Source: a virus
Reading direction: 5' to 3' (one strand)
Length of the DNA stretch: 64,000 bases
IMG/VR virus record: IMGVR_UViG_3300033571_021402
Coordinates: 1 to 64,000 of that record
The notes beneath the pieces were generated by a model. That model saw only the letters and a program-made list of their open reading frames with translations. It searched no databases and was not told where the DNA came from. The position numbers were made by a program, and so were the translations under genes. Below are positions 32,701 through 38,227 of this stretch, piece by piece (position 1 is the first letter of the stretch; each line of letters starts with the position of its first letter).

Positions 32701-32939
32701 TCTCTTCTAGACCCGGTCGGGGTGCGCGTTCCCGGCTTTCCGCCTGTTGGCAGGTCAAATCCGCCACGCCCCCGTCTGTCTCTGTTTCTGCGTCCATCGC
32801 CTATCGTGGGCCTATCTATAGCCCTAGAGCCCAAATAGCGCCCCAGTCTTCCTAGGGTCGATTTTTCCTCTTGTTCGGCACGGGCGGCACGGCGCGACTC
32901 ATCGAAGGGAATAGGGAACTCTTTGTTATCTGCAGACAT
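23754..32939 (-). CDS. 3061-residue polyvalent protein: GNAT, two ADP-ribosyltransferases, exonuclease, zincin
   Basis: A giant multi-effector protein of the polyvalent type, thought to be delivered with phage DNA. Domains in order: Gly/Arg/Asp-rich head with an EF-hand-like DIDGDGWADEG; GNAT-like fold (about 360, NAQGQGLGSAFNARNE); ADP-ribosyltransferase (LYRS about 608, SFT about 630, EHE about 690); DnaQ-like exonuclease (LDYETTGL about 788, HHNADAD about 970); zincin metallopeptidase (HEYGH about 1380); second ADP-ribosyltransferase (VWRG about 2093, SSWTTSS about 2126, EDE about 2186); HDLFGHLGTG region (about 2565); unknown C-terminus. Nine [R/K]L[S/A]SG copies (R127, R494, K728, K1032, R1143, R1530, R2265, K2666, R2708) plus TLSSG at T746 lie between the domains. 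No clear ribosome binding site. Confidence 0.85.
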   Translation of the reverse strand: MSADNKEFPIPFDESRRAARAEQEEKSTLGRLGRYLGSRAIDRPTIGDGRRNRDRRGRGGFDLPTGGKPGTRTPTGSRRDIDGDGWADEGTTKPVWVGIGGDNDKPKSSGNKIYSNRGTEYPDTGNRLSSGKKYQEIVDSQPPVDEKIKEIISKFLDDLDSDEFKTEDTYIIDGNAPRPPRPPGMPEPLPLKLLQEDDDRSSKKQKLLNLLADAFRGEMELDRDIILTTADGKKLNIGNRVLIEVHPGRTPSKYSPVFKIDKITDKDVAEQDEMQVFDKLLDEGDLLAEVSLQLRITPLPQYKDDVLSALDDSDKQRFASSEYDMPALATAYRGLLHITNDDKDIKVMSHDSFYINKNAQGQGLGSAFNARNEQIYNELGVSSIITYGSSDVSSIGAVHWPKNGFSWGGETDKQKFIGIIDEAIKSSPELFSDEDRKRISSLYVKNEGTGLFETEATAEELVDFPGAYKVFSNAKSQFFYTRPLKQLVGASTGRLSSGSTKRSSRGVHVSELYDGDYDTWEEGALLTPESLYRLISRVFEKNDIDASLPKYDGALEKITEYKDFGSVINDSLRLGYTFDDPRSPNLDEYASTQRLLMDNRITAGITLYRSIGNTPEIASLKEGDTFGDRGFQSFTVMAPGQYSGMGDKRPIVLRLLTTKNTRGRYISKRPNDYNLENFDTRKPLDERYFGINEHEVLLPAGATYKLVKKTQTDDGREIWDVKLSGQGKLSSGAKEVALDNIDSDTTLSSGKPPQYPRQPTYGPFLGKADELFQADSWEEFKEKYYDAELVFLDYETTGLVFDDFNEPSGNGAPVQIGAVKVKNGEIVDRFNVYVDPGMKKDEWEGWSRDNLKGPNGELLTDEFFNDKPSIEQAHQMLMDFAGPDALFGAQNAVFDKQVLDTALESMGTDWRPSGWVDTRAIASLALPKWSEDSPDGPHIFDKRKNQNVPSSSLKAITEYLDVDLGDKHHNADADAEVLNEVLLKTIDGAIKNDWSKDVLSKEKRDAIWKEKLDQFDAEVEEFRALKKEYIDKLSSGKWSGPPTVRKINTLLNQEKIKASNVNQDNDGQVSFNLEFEKNESIDAIDNFLRKLESWAESRQLEVEVLNSFPEDTDFSDTNDMSQSGFNDWVKEKRNGYEVRVYDRLASGGERPTIAMKPTQGREPVQPGRRNVKGYGQPDASGKEVRKNSSTWLSGMTPDEISRVVVPTTPEQHFEMWADDIAGDNWRTNRKWRKFLKKYYDELSKDKNNLAPDYSPEAVKATQDLVRGMLESSPQMLWMFQNFGSPMIVAFTREAIDGYENSPDVKERMELLRKQRGVDKTPFVSGLASREFGLVGLTPRALIDRESLTSDEKGVYPLELTPNRVPEPRDAHIDRSLYGTVIHEYGHWLHYRAIWDTETNGKNGKARSYYGSGKMDDPRYLAALDVAEEYANPETDEEAIGIYTEFVDLTGRDATEMFSAHPDKALTATSYGNVNKREAIAEAFVAIMHPNKDMPKIALSKKLREDIYTLAGVDPDDLPWEKTADGRPIIRLSSGAKQRPEREKRRGRMARALRQLIGADQAAEQPEQTPEPYTFEAPKRPEGLVSFSVEPSERLRAALPIPSEDDLTAELEHDVRAMVLDPVIGGLSPLDVTGFGVSMFSSEEDRKASSSAKRMIASNIAETTQIDPREFIESFSQESVAASGMDSLAQSRFFRSAPNFKALKALFDAIDNLPENATEEEKSAAGRFAIDRSTGSLVSVEKHDKLIQKRFWFDEIIDELEKYSYDDLFGDKWDELTKVAFGDEKSVLTPYLGSRLGGDEIKRELVSFGIQLRTMFGDLLSEIRGTNGKTRTNPMTGRPLKDGEGLAIIFSPVGEIDPRTGKPGMALISTTGSISDQFAKDFKLLIRDGKIVPELERTDEQHRAYDRLYVTFGAKDDFLNKIAAAGIVDINETNVDSPETKDLLKNFLINRLRFISGNAEDYKARYEQKSGVSFFDINTPDGIREARLAIVSDIIHTWAISSNNSNPVALAIQHEARKMFGLDDAVGWYGGVRGKRDDILYDSAVPVELRSELGDLAFDDAPELSEKQSEIIRSVVKAIYDATQHYYKSKGITHIGVWRGMKATPKMAVERGEIAERQVAMRPLSSWTTSSTMAQAFSTSLAASKKPGIDALEEAQAVFDANILMKAYVPVEQIFSNPLTGFGCLGEDEVVLLGRLTDTRMITPPANLLLEMPSDGEATEEARQIVQQTLDMATGRDKVTNVAYRKLRNLGFDDFNSADTQNSSSRLSSGARLYPVTEDLPLEGELSVAETTGVSEGNIPKIAFGKRIAAILENKLGITIDDYQRSTIESVLPNLLRVLNKKRLQEVTPHSVFSDTGRKLLDSISISIATDGIPFVSADPIPQIAEQMPKRIDWRKIELPSRGSLLPVLDKAVANSLRFDDENKEWVDVLGNVVAKQVSVNGESVLKYTDDAAKAKFPLLEAIAPKGYVLPSDAIGNGALSRDALPGIYGEAWRKHSEFMMGLAAKAGAALGDDSLFMGTKGQDLGSFLESYIGGIENPLYFNMGLSGKALQALHDLFGHLGTGRAFDRHGEWANDIAMMSMADHPDSPLSDLEKLAVRHLHFQIYAARRLGHSRRDDSGDPGFVNAPAELFGIREGELKGRRVSLVYAGNFREAVDEMEKISINNKLSSGRKKIQDAPKEDIELALAQDIIGRSKSRARRFKSSKSNRLSSGKVIKYNLIEARMKASDMRVTFNRDPERVAAVKATLTKGFMGGFTVEVDKMDDVKEGIAIARNRHGMKVDAVADFDAEGNPSDELVETFLAWMDFHGPKTFANPQPGADKTTIGGWVSDGTVYLDVVDVYPNNEDNLSRAADMGLKEDQIAVTDLNRLWDLLGRGEDPSPAFIDSGGTGGFTLDDESVRKVSAAISELKSNKFNTGSSHLKRIGNTRKFTNGPITAARRVRNTDFATGESRDYWVISGANGLVKVFTHDQYIKVRDRKIQGLFDKMSSPSDVLKSMFESKNLKPSATMSFSGGRNVGRPKISKDHKGRGLAAAMANLYGFANDLNNVGVQMGDKVVAAMA

Positions 32940-32977
32940 TTAAATAAATAATACCATTGAGCCAATACTGGCTTGGA

Positions 32978-33301
32978 TTACAAACGATTTCCGCATTTGG
33001 TACATATTTTCGCCCACGGGTAGAACCGCATCATGTTCATTGGATGGTCGCACTCCAGGAGGCGCTTGGCCTCGGCATTTAATATGTTTCGAATCCACGC
33101 AGAGAGCGTTACATGCTCGAGGGACGCGGCTTCTTTCCATCTGTTTCGTTCATAGTCGTTTGTCCTGATTAGGACTTGCTTGTCAGCAGGGCCGTCCTCA
33201 GCGCTAATTAGCGGGGAAACGGTTGGCGTAATACTCTCCGCCACCCTGTCCATAGCTGAACGAATATTGTCTTGCTCGTCAGTGCCGTTATTCTGTGTCA
33301 T
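32978..33301 (-). CDS. ribbon-helix-helix-like protein with C-terminal zinc knuckle
   Basis: A 107-residue protein. The middle (VLIRTNDYERNRWKEAASLE, HVTLSAWIRNILNAEAKRL) looks like an Arc/MobC-type ribbon-helix-helix, and the end has CDHP and CTKCG, a possible zinc site. ATG 33301 is preferred; a TTG three codons upstream is the alternative. It overlaps the end of the gene upstream and precedes the giant gene by 38 bp. A DNA-binding role is inferred. Confidence 0.65.
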   Translation of the reverse strand: MTQNNGTDEQDNIRSAMDRVAESITPTVSPLISAEDGPADKQVLIRTNDYERNRWKEAASLEHVTLSAWIRNILNAEAKRLLECDHPMNMMRFYPWAKICTKCGNRL

Positions 33302-33953
33302 CGTTGCCAAATGTCCTGTATTCAGATACTTCCTCTGAATCAGATACTACTTCAGCATCGATAATCTCATTGTCAGATTCTTGCTGTCGCGCAAGAATTG
33401 TTGAAACAGTTTCTTCTGGCAAAACACCGGATATGGCCATTAATTCAAGAAGCTTCCTAGCCTCTGATTCTGCGTCAAATCCAGATGCTGGCATTGTTAC
33501 GCCGGGCTGACCAGCAATGGTGGCTCTTATTGCCCCGTTGATATTTGCGTCAACATTTACATTAACGTTTGTCTGCTCCATGCCGAGCAATTTCGTTCTT
33601 CTGTCCATTATTGACAGAACCTGCTGAATTGCTTTTAGGTCTGGCTCTACCTGCATTTCCGTTCCATCGTCCATGACGACCCTTCTGTGCTGGGTCATTG
33701 GCCAAATGGCCTGCTGGAGGTTGTCTAGGCGCTCAAGCTCCATTCTGAGCACTTCTGGGTAAGCGAGAATCGCCTCTTTGTTCATCTTTTCTAGCTGCCT
33801 CTGGATAGACCGCGAGACAGATGACGTGGATATGCCAAAACGACGGGCTATTTCATTGACCGACGTTCCGGCCTGGCGCATCTTGAAAATGCGCATATCT
33901 CTTTCGTTTAGAAATTCTTTAGTTGTAATTGGTTTTGATTTTTCATCACTCAT
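33288..33953 (-). CDS. helix-turn-helix protein, possible terminase small subunit-like
   Basis: A 221-residue protein. Residues about 20-60 form a helix-turn-helix of the type used by small terminase subunits and Trp-repressor-like proteins (MRQAGTSVNEIARRFGISTS, then VSRSIQRQLEKM). The centre is helical, followed by a Gln/Asn/Val-rich segment (TNVNVNVDANINGA) and an acidic end. It overlaps the primase gene by 4 bp. A role in DNA packaging or replication initiation is possible; no terminase large subunit is in the window to decide. Confidence 0.65.
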   Translation of the reverse strand: MSDEKSKPITTKEFLNERDMRIFKMRQAGTSVNEIARRFGISTSSVSRSIQRQLEKMNKEAILAYPEVLRMELERLDNLQQAIWPMTQHRRVVMDDGTEMQVEPDLKAIQQVLSIMDRRTKLLGMEQTNVNVNVDANINGAIRATIAGQPGVTMPASGFDAESEARKLLELMAISGVLPEETVSTILARQQESDNEIIDAEVVSDSEEVSEYRTFGNDDTE

Positions 33954-35794
33954 TTGACAGCCTTAGACCACTCGATGACCTCAAATGGGAATCTGACGCC
34001 TCTCTTCATTTTAGTCGGCCATTGGCGCTCGTCACGGGCACCACGGAAATGGCGTACATCGTAGACGTAGGCCCCAAGTGCAGTTGGGTCAGGCTGAAGC
34101 GAAATGCCAAATTCTGGCCACCTAGACCAAACAGCAGAGCCAAATGGACGAAGGTCTCTGCTGGTCATGCTTGTCCCAAGAGGTGCATGATGCTCAATCC
34201 ATAGAGCACACTTATAAATGGTCCTGATTGTGTCAAGATATTTTGCAACCTCGAGGGCAATGGATTCAGAAGTTCGTCCGCCTGGGTCGAGGAATGCTTT
34301 ATAGAGCGGACCAATGACCAACAGTTCTGGCTTTACCCTGTCTAACGTGTCTTCAAGGATTGCCCTATCCGATGCTTTCAGTAGGTCCATGCCTGATGGT
34401 CGCGTAAGAAGCTCTGCATTTAAGCGTGAAACTCGCGCGTGGGACATTGCCTGCATCGCTATTGAGCGTCCAGTTCGGCGGATAATTCTGTCTGGATTTT
34501 CTAGGTCAACAGTAAGTGTTTTAATTGGTGCCATTGGCTGGAATGAGAATGGGTGTACCCCAGCTGCTGAAAGCAATGCAACCTGACGCGCAAGCATTGT
34601 CTTGCCGACACCCTCTGCTGCGACGACAATGACCCTCTCTCCTCTTTCAATCAAGCCAGGGATTGCCCATTCATAAGAGTCTCCATCTGTTTCCTTGAGG
34701 AAATCATTCCAATGGACAAGCCTGCCAGTGTCAAGCGTAAAAGATACGGTTGCTGTCGAAAGTATTAGATTGCTTTTTGCAATCTTCTGCTTGGTATTTA
34801 GGTCGTCCCTATCGAGAAGCTCTTTCAGTTTGAGGAGAGCAAGCCCCTCTGGAGAAGCTTCTTCGTCTATCTGGTGTTGCTGCGGCTCTACCTCATGAAA
34901 TCCATCTTCAGAAACTTCTTTTGTATTTATTTCCGAGTATTCTTCGTACGCAATTAAATCTTCGATTGATTTTCCAGCAGACAAGTGGTCGGTTATGTCT
35001 TTATGCGATGGGCACACCCATACCTGCGCATCGCATCCAGCTTCAGTAAGTTTTTGCTGGACGTCAAGCGCGTGGCGGATTCCAACTTCGTCATTATCGG
35101 CAATAATTTCAACAAGACTGCCAGCAAGTGGTTCAGTGTGCAGTTCAAGCCATTTACCAGCCCCACCTGGCATGGTGGTGGCTATAAAACCGGCCTCAAT
35201 AAGCGTGTCGGCGTCTTTTTCCCCCTCAACTACCCATACTGGCGCATTATATGCCTTTGCTGAAATAACAGCAGGGAGATTGTAGAGGACTTTAGGAATG
35301 TCACCAAGACTGTATTCCCAGCCACCATTCCCATCCGGCTTGCGCTGGCGAAACGTCTTCTTGCCGTCCTCATCCACGTAACGCAGTTTTTGGAAAAGCA
35401 AGACTCCGTTTTCATCGGTGTAGTCGTATGTTGCAACTAGTGTCTGTTTTTTCGGTGGCTCAACAGGCCTTGGTGTTGATTGTCTTTGTTCTGTCCTTTT
35501 TGGCGCTAGTGTCGGCCTGCTCTCTAGTTTATTGAAATTCCCAAACTCATCTTTAGGGGGCATTAGGTCGGATACGCCAAGACCAACAGCGGAGCAGATT
35601 TCTTCGACATTGCATGACATTCCCCGATGACATGTCACCAGTACTCGGCCGTCAGCCCCTTGCCCAACCGAAAGCGACGGATTGGAATCGTCGTTTCTGC
35701 ATGGACAGCGCGCCACCCAACCAGAACCAGCTTTTCTGACACCATCAAGCAGGCTTAAAAAATTTTCTGTCTGTGGAGATGGCGATATTGTCAT
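33950..35794 (-). CDS. DNA primase-helicase
   Basis: A 614-residue replication protein. The N-terminus has a CHC2-like zinc finger (about 30-56; ARCPCRND, TCHRGMSC). A TOPRIM domain follows (about 190-240; VVEGEKDADTL with the catalytic Glu, then IIADNDEVG). The C-terminal half is a RecA-like ATPase of the RepA/AAA_25 type with Walker A AAEGVGKT (about 395) and Walker B VDLENP. It should prime and unwind DNA at the fork. Its SSB partner is at 21.5 kb. Confidence 0.85.
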   Translation of the reverse strand: MTISPSPQTENFLSLLDGVRKAGSGWVARCPCRNDDSNPSLSVGQGADGRVLVTCHRGMSCNVEEICSAVGLGVSDLMPPKDEFGNFNKLESRPTLAPKRTEQRQSTPRPVEPPKKQTLVATYDYTDENGVLLFQKLRYVDEDGKKTFRQRKPDGNGGWEYSLGDIPKVLYNLPAVISAKAYNAPVWVVEGEKDADTLIEAGFIATTMPGGAGKWLELHTEPLAGSLVEIIADNDEVGIRHALDVQQKLTEAGCDAQVWVCPSHKDITDHLSAGKSIEDLIAYEEYSEINTKEVSEDGFHEVEPQQHQIDEEASPEGLALLKLKELLDRDDLNTKQKIAKSNLILSTATVSFTLDTGRLVHWNDFLKETDGDSYEWAIPGLIERGERVIVVAAEGVGKTMLARQVALLSAAGVHPFSFQPMAPIKTLTVDLENPDRIIRRTGRSIAMQAMSHARVSRLNAELLTRPSGMDLLKASDRAILEDTLDRVKPELLVIGPLYKAFLDPGGRTSESIALEVAKYLDTIRTIYKCALWIEHHAPLGTSMTSRDLRPFGSAVWSRWPEFGISLQPDPTALGAYVYDVRHFRGARDERQWPTKMKRGVRFPFEVIEWSKAVK

Positions 35795-35810
35795 TTCTTC
35801 CGTCTTAGCA

Positions 35811-36134
35811 CTACTGGGGGAGAAGGATATTAACAGGTACGCGCGGTACTGGAATAATATTTAACTGCTTGCGCATCTTGTATCTCTCTCGCTCTGTTGC
35901 TCCACCCCATATTCCGAACATCTCGTGGTAAAGAGCGTAAGAAAGGCATTCAATTCTAATTGCACATTCGGAGCAGATTTTCTTAGCAGTCTCAGTGTCC
36001 GCTTTTGCCTGTCTGTACTTTTTTGAAAACTGACCAGGCTCTGTTTTGTCGGCTAGCGGGAACCACATCTCTGGATTCTTCCCAACACATGCCCCTCCCC
36101 GTGGCAGTTCATCAATGCGACGAATAGGCGTCAT
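35811..36134 (-). CDS. WhiB-like iron-sulfur transcription factor
   Basis: A 107-residue WhiB-family protein with four conserved cysteines (GGACVG, then ICSECAIRIEC) that hold a 4Fe-4S cluster, and the family turn GIWGGATERER, followed by a basic tail. WhiB proteins are restricted to Actinobacteria and their phages and act by binding the primary sigma factor, so this is good evidence for the host and may redirect transcription. AGGGAGGGAAC precedes the start at 36134. Confidence 0.9.
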   Translation of the reverse strand: MTPIRRIDELPRGGACVGKNPEMWFPLADKTEPGQFSKKYRQAKADTETAKKICSECAIRIECLSYALYHEMFGIWGGATERERYKMRKQLNIIPVPRVPVNILLPQ

Positions 36135-36161
36135 GTTCCCTCCCTATTTTGGCGGAATTTA

Positions 36162-36572
36162 TTATTCCCCCGCTAATCGACTAATGTCTCGTGCAGAAAG
36201 ATACACGACTGCACTGCGAATTACAAGGACTCCGTTGACATCTTCCGCAGCAACATCAACAGCTTCCATTGGGACACCTATTCTCGCCGCTATGGCAGCT
36301 CGCGTTTTTTCAATCCGTGTCTCTTCTTCGGCGAGGTTGTCGTCATAAAAAACACTCTGGATGGGCGGTGCTGTTAGCTTCTTCAGCTCTGCCGCTTGCT
36401 CTTCCGCGCGCAAACACCACATACATGCTATTTCTTCCGAAGTAGCAGCACGCTTGCGAACATCGACATGTCCGCACTCAAGCTTATGGTTGTAGGTAAG
36501 TTGACCCCATCTACCGATTTTTTCGATAGAGATTATTTTTTTCCTTGGGGCTCGGCGTCGCTCTGTCGTCAT
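36162..36572 (-). CDS. hypothetical protein with cysteine pairs
   Basis: A 136-residue protein. The basic N-terminus (MTTERRRAPRKKIISIEKIG) is followed by LECGHVDVRKR and ACMWCLR, which could form a zinc site, then a helical acidic region. Unknown function; it sits between the WhiB and histone-like genes on the same strand. Confidence 0.65.
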   Translation of the reverse strand: MTTERRRAPRKKIISIEKIGRWGQLTYNHKLECGHVDVRKRAATSEEIACMWCLRAEEQAAELKKLTAPPIQSVFYDDNLAEEETRIEKTRAAIAARIGVPMEAVDVAAEDVNGVLVIRSAVVYLSARDISRLAGE

Positions 36573-36600
36573 CCGGCAAGATTTTTCTTACCGTTATTTC

Positions 36601-37059
36601 TTAGTGCTTAAAAAACTTCTTGAAGAAGCGCTTAAGGACACCATTTTTGGCGTTTAGATTTATCTCAACCTTGTCGTTCTTGACGGAAATAAAGTCTGAT
36701 GACTCCTCGTCAACCCACTCCTTGGCCCACTCGACAATTGTGTCTCGGGCGTCATCAAGGAGGTCGATTTTAATTGACTCTGTCGAATCAAGCGCCTCCA
36801 TCATTTTCGCATTTAGGGATTCCATCATCTCCCCATGCATGATTTCGTGGGCCTCAATTGAATTGACTGCTTCAAAAGCCGATTCGATTGTCTGCTTGGG
36901 CTTCTTGGGCGCCGCCTTCTTCGCAGGCGCTGCCTTCTTCGCGGGCGCCTTTTTAGCTGGCTGCTTCTTAGCTACAGCCTTCTTGGCGGGCGCCTTTTTT
37001 GCGGGTGCCTTCTTGGCTGGAGATTTCTTTGGTTGGCTTTTCTTCTTGCTATCGCTCAT
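36601..37059 (-). CDS. histone H1-like lysine/alanine-rich protein
   Basis: A 152-residue protein with an N-terminal tail of about ten KKAPAK-type repeats, as in histone H1 and the tails of actinobacterial HU proteins, then a helical acidic domain and a basic C-terminus (LKRFFKKFFKH). It probably compacts DNA or modifies nucleoid structure. ATG 37059 lies 6 nt after TAGTGT, a leaderless start; TTG 37065 is the alternative. A perfect palindrome GCACCCATGGGTGC lies just upstream in the divergent promoter region (37074-37087). Confidence 0.8.
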   Translation of the reverse strand: MSDSKKKSQPKKSPAKKAPAKKAPAKKAVAKKQPAKKAPAKKAAPAKKAAPKKPKQTIESAFEAVNSIEAHEIMHGEMMESLNAKMMEALDSTESIKIDLLDDARDTIVEWAKEWVDEESSDFISVKNDKVEINLNAKNGVLKRFFKKFFKH

Positions 37060-37073
37060 GCTCAAACACTAGC

Positions 37074-37087
37074 GCACCCATGGGTGC
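37074..37087. promoter_or_regulatory. 14-bp perfect palindrome, candidate operator
   Basis: GCACCCATGGGTGC, centred at 37080/37081, sits upstream of the -10 (TAGTGT) of the histone-like gene, in the space shared with the divergent gene at 37151. Its position over the promoter spacer would let a dimeric repressor block transcription. Confidence 0.6.
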
Positions 37088-37138
37088 CGTGTGTGAAAAG
37101 AGGTTTATTTCTTTACCTTAAAATATAGACGCACAAAC

Positions 37139-37144
37139 TAGAAT
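37139..37144 (+). promoter_or_regulatory. -10 element TAGAAT, leaderless
   Basis: TAGAAT lies 6 nt before ATG 37151. The -35 is not clear. It fits the leaderless pattern seen at other starts. Confidence 0.55.
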
Positions 37145-37150
37145 CTGCCC

Positions 37151-37789
37151 ATGGAGCAGTATGTCAATGATTTTAGCAAAATGGCCCTGGCTCTTACGTC
37201 TGCCCAGATGGCAAAAGATGATGCAGTCCAGGAGCATGGGGTTGGCGAGGAGCTGGCAATCCACTTTCTAGCGTGGGTAGATGATGGCCTGATTGCAATC
37301 TGCCAAATGAACGCCGAAACAGTCAAGCTCGAGCCGGAAATAAGATTCAACAGGTGTAAAGACTTGTGTAAAATTATGCGCAAAGACATGTGGGCGAGCG
37401 CCATAACAATGGTTTCCGAGGGCTACTGCTCTTTGGACTCCTCAAAAACCCACGACATGGACCTGTCAATTGCCTTTGCCGACCCCAAAATGCCGGTCTA
37501 TGAATGCATAACAATCTCACACGTCTCAATAGAAGAAGAAACGGGCCATATAGCTCCGGTTTCAATGGTTGCGGCACCATACAAGGTCGGCGTAGGCAGG
37601 AAGGTTCAATGGAAAGAGGTTTTGGTGTATCCAGAAAAGGCCGAGGAACACACCAAACAGGCTAAATACCCGTCAATGCTGAAGAGGGTAATGCAAATGA
37701 CCCCGAACGACGGAATCAGCGATGAAAGCCTCTTGGAAACATCGCAAAAAATAGCCAATTTAGGCTTTGTTGTGCAAAGTATTATTTAG
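37151..37789 (+). CDS. hypothetical protein
   Basis: A 212-residue protein of unknown function. The first half is helical (MEQYVNDFSKMALALTSAQM, ELAIHFLAWVDDGLIAIC), the second has MVAAPYKVGVGRKVQWKEVL, a beta-rich segment. No cysteine motif or membrane segment. It is transcribed divergently from the histone-like gene and followed by the 37802 gene after 12 bp. Confidence 0.75.
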   Translation: MEQYVNDFSKMALALTSAQMAKDDAVQEHGVGEELAIHFLAWVDDGLIAICQMNAETVKLEPEIRFNRCKDLCKIMRKDMWASAITMVSEGYCSLDSSKTHDMDLSIAFADPKMPVYECITISHVSIEEETGHIAPVSMVAAPYKVGVGRKVQWKEVLVYPEKAEEHTKQAKYPSMLKRVMQMTPNDGISDESLLETSQKIANLGFVVQSII

Positions 37790-37801
37790 TAAACTTTATA
37801 T

Positions 37802-38137
37802 ATGAACCCGTTTTATACTAGCCCTGGATTCGGCGAAATATCAATATTTGAAGACGGGCTTAATGGCGTCAAGATTTCACGTGCGGACCGACTGCCGTGC
37901 CCCGTGTGTGGACACCCAACGGGAGACTGCACTGGCGACAGTGCGCCATTGTCTCCAGAAAAAGTTTGGGGATACAACACAAACTCATCGCTTGATGATT
38001 CGGTGAGTTATTATTTCGAAGAAGATTATGTAGAAGAGCGAGAAATTGCTCCGGGAATAATCACAAAAGTGGTTATCCACAAGAGAGGAAAAAACATCCC
38101 TCTCTCTGAAGCCAAAAAATTGGGGCTCGTAAAATAA
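37802..38137 (+). CDS. conserved phage protein with CPVCGHPTGDC motif
   Basis: A 111-residue protein. CPVCGHPTGDCTGD near residue 35 is a zinc-ribbon-like motif that I recognise from conserved actinobacteriophage proteins of unknown function, often near structural genes. The rest is acidic, with an end motif KNIPLSEAKKLGLVK. The start overlaps no other gene and has a weak ribosome binding site. Confidence 0.75.
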   Translation: MNPFYTSPGFGEISIFEDGLNGVKISRADRLPCPVCGHPTGDCTGDSAPLSPEKVWGYNTNSSLDDSVSYYFEEDYVEEREIAPGIITKVVIHKRGKNIPLSEAKKLGLVK

Positions 38138-38227
38138 ATCTCATCGTCTCTCGACTTTTTCTGTATTTGTTCTTGCGCTAAACTCTTTCTCTCGCGTCAT
38201 CACACGACCTACTTAAGACAGGAAATC

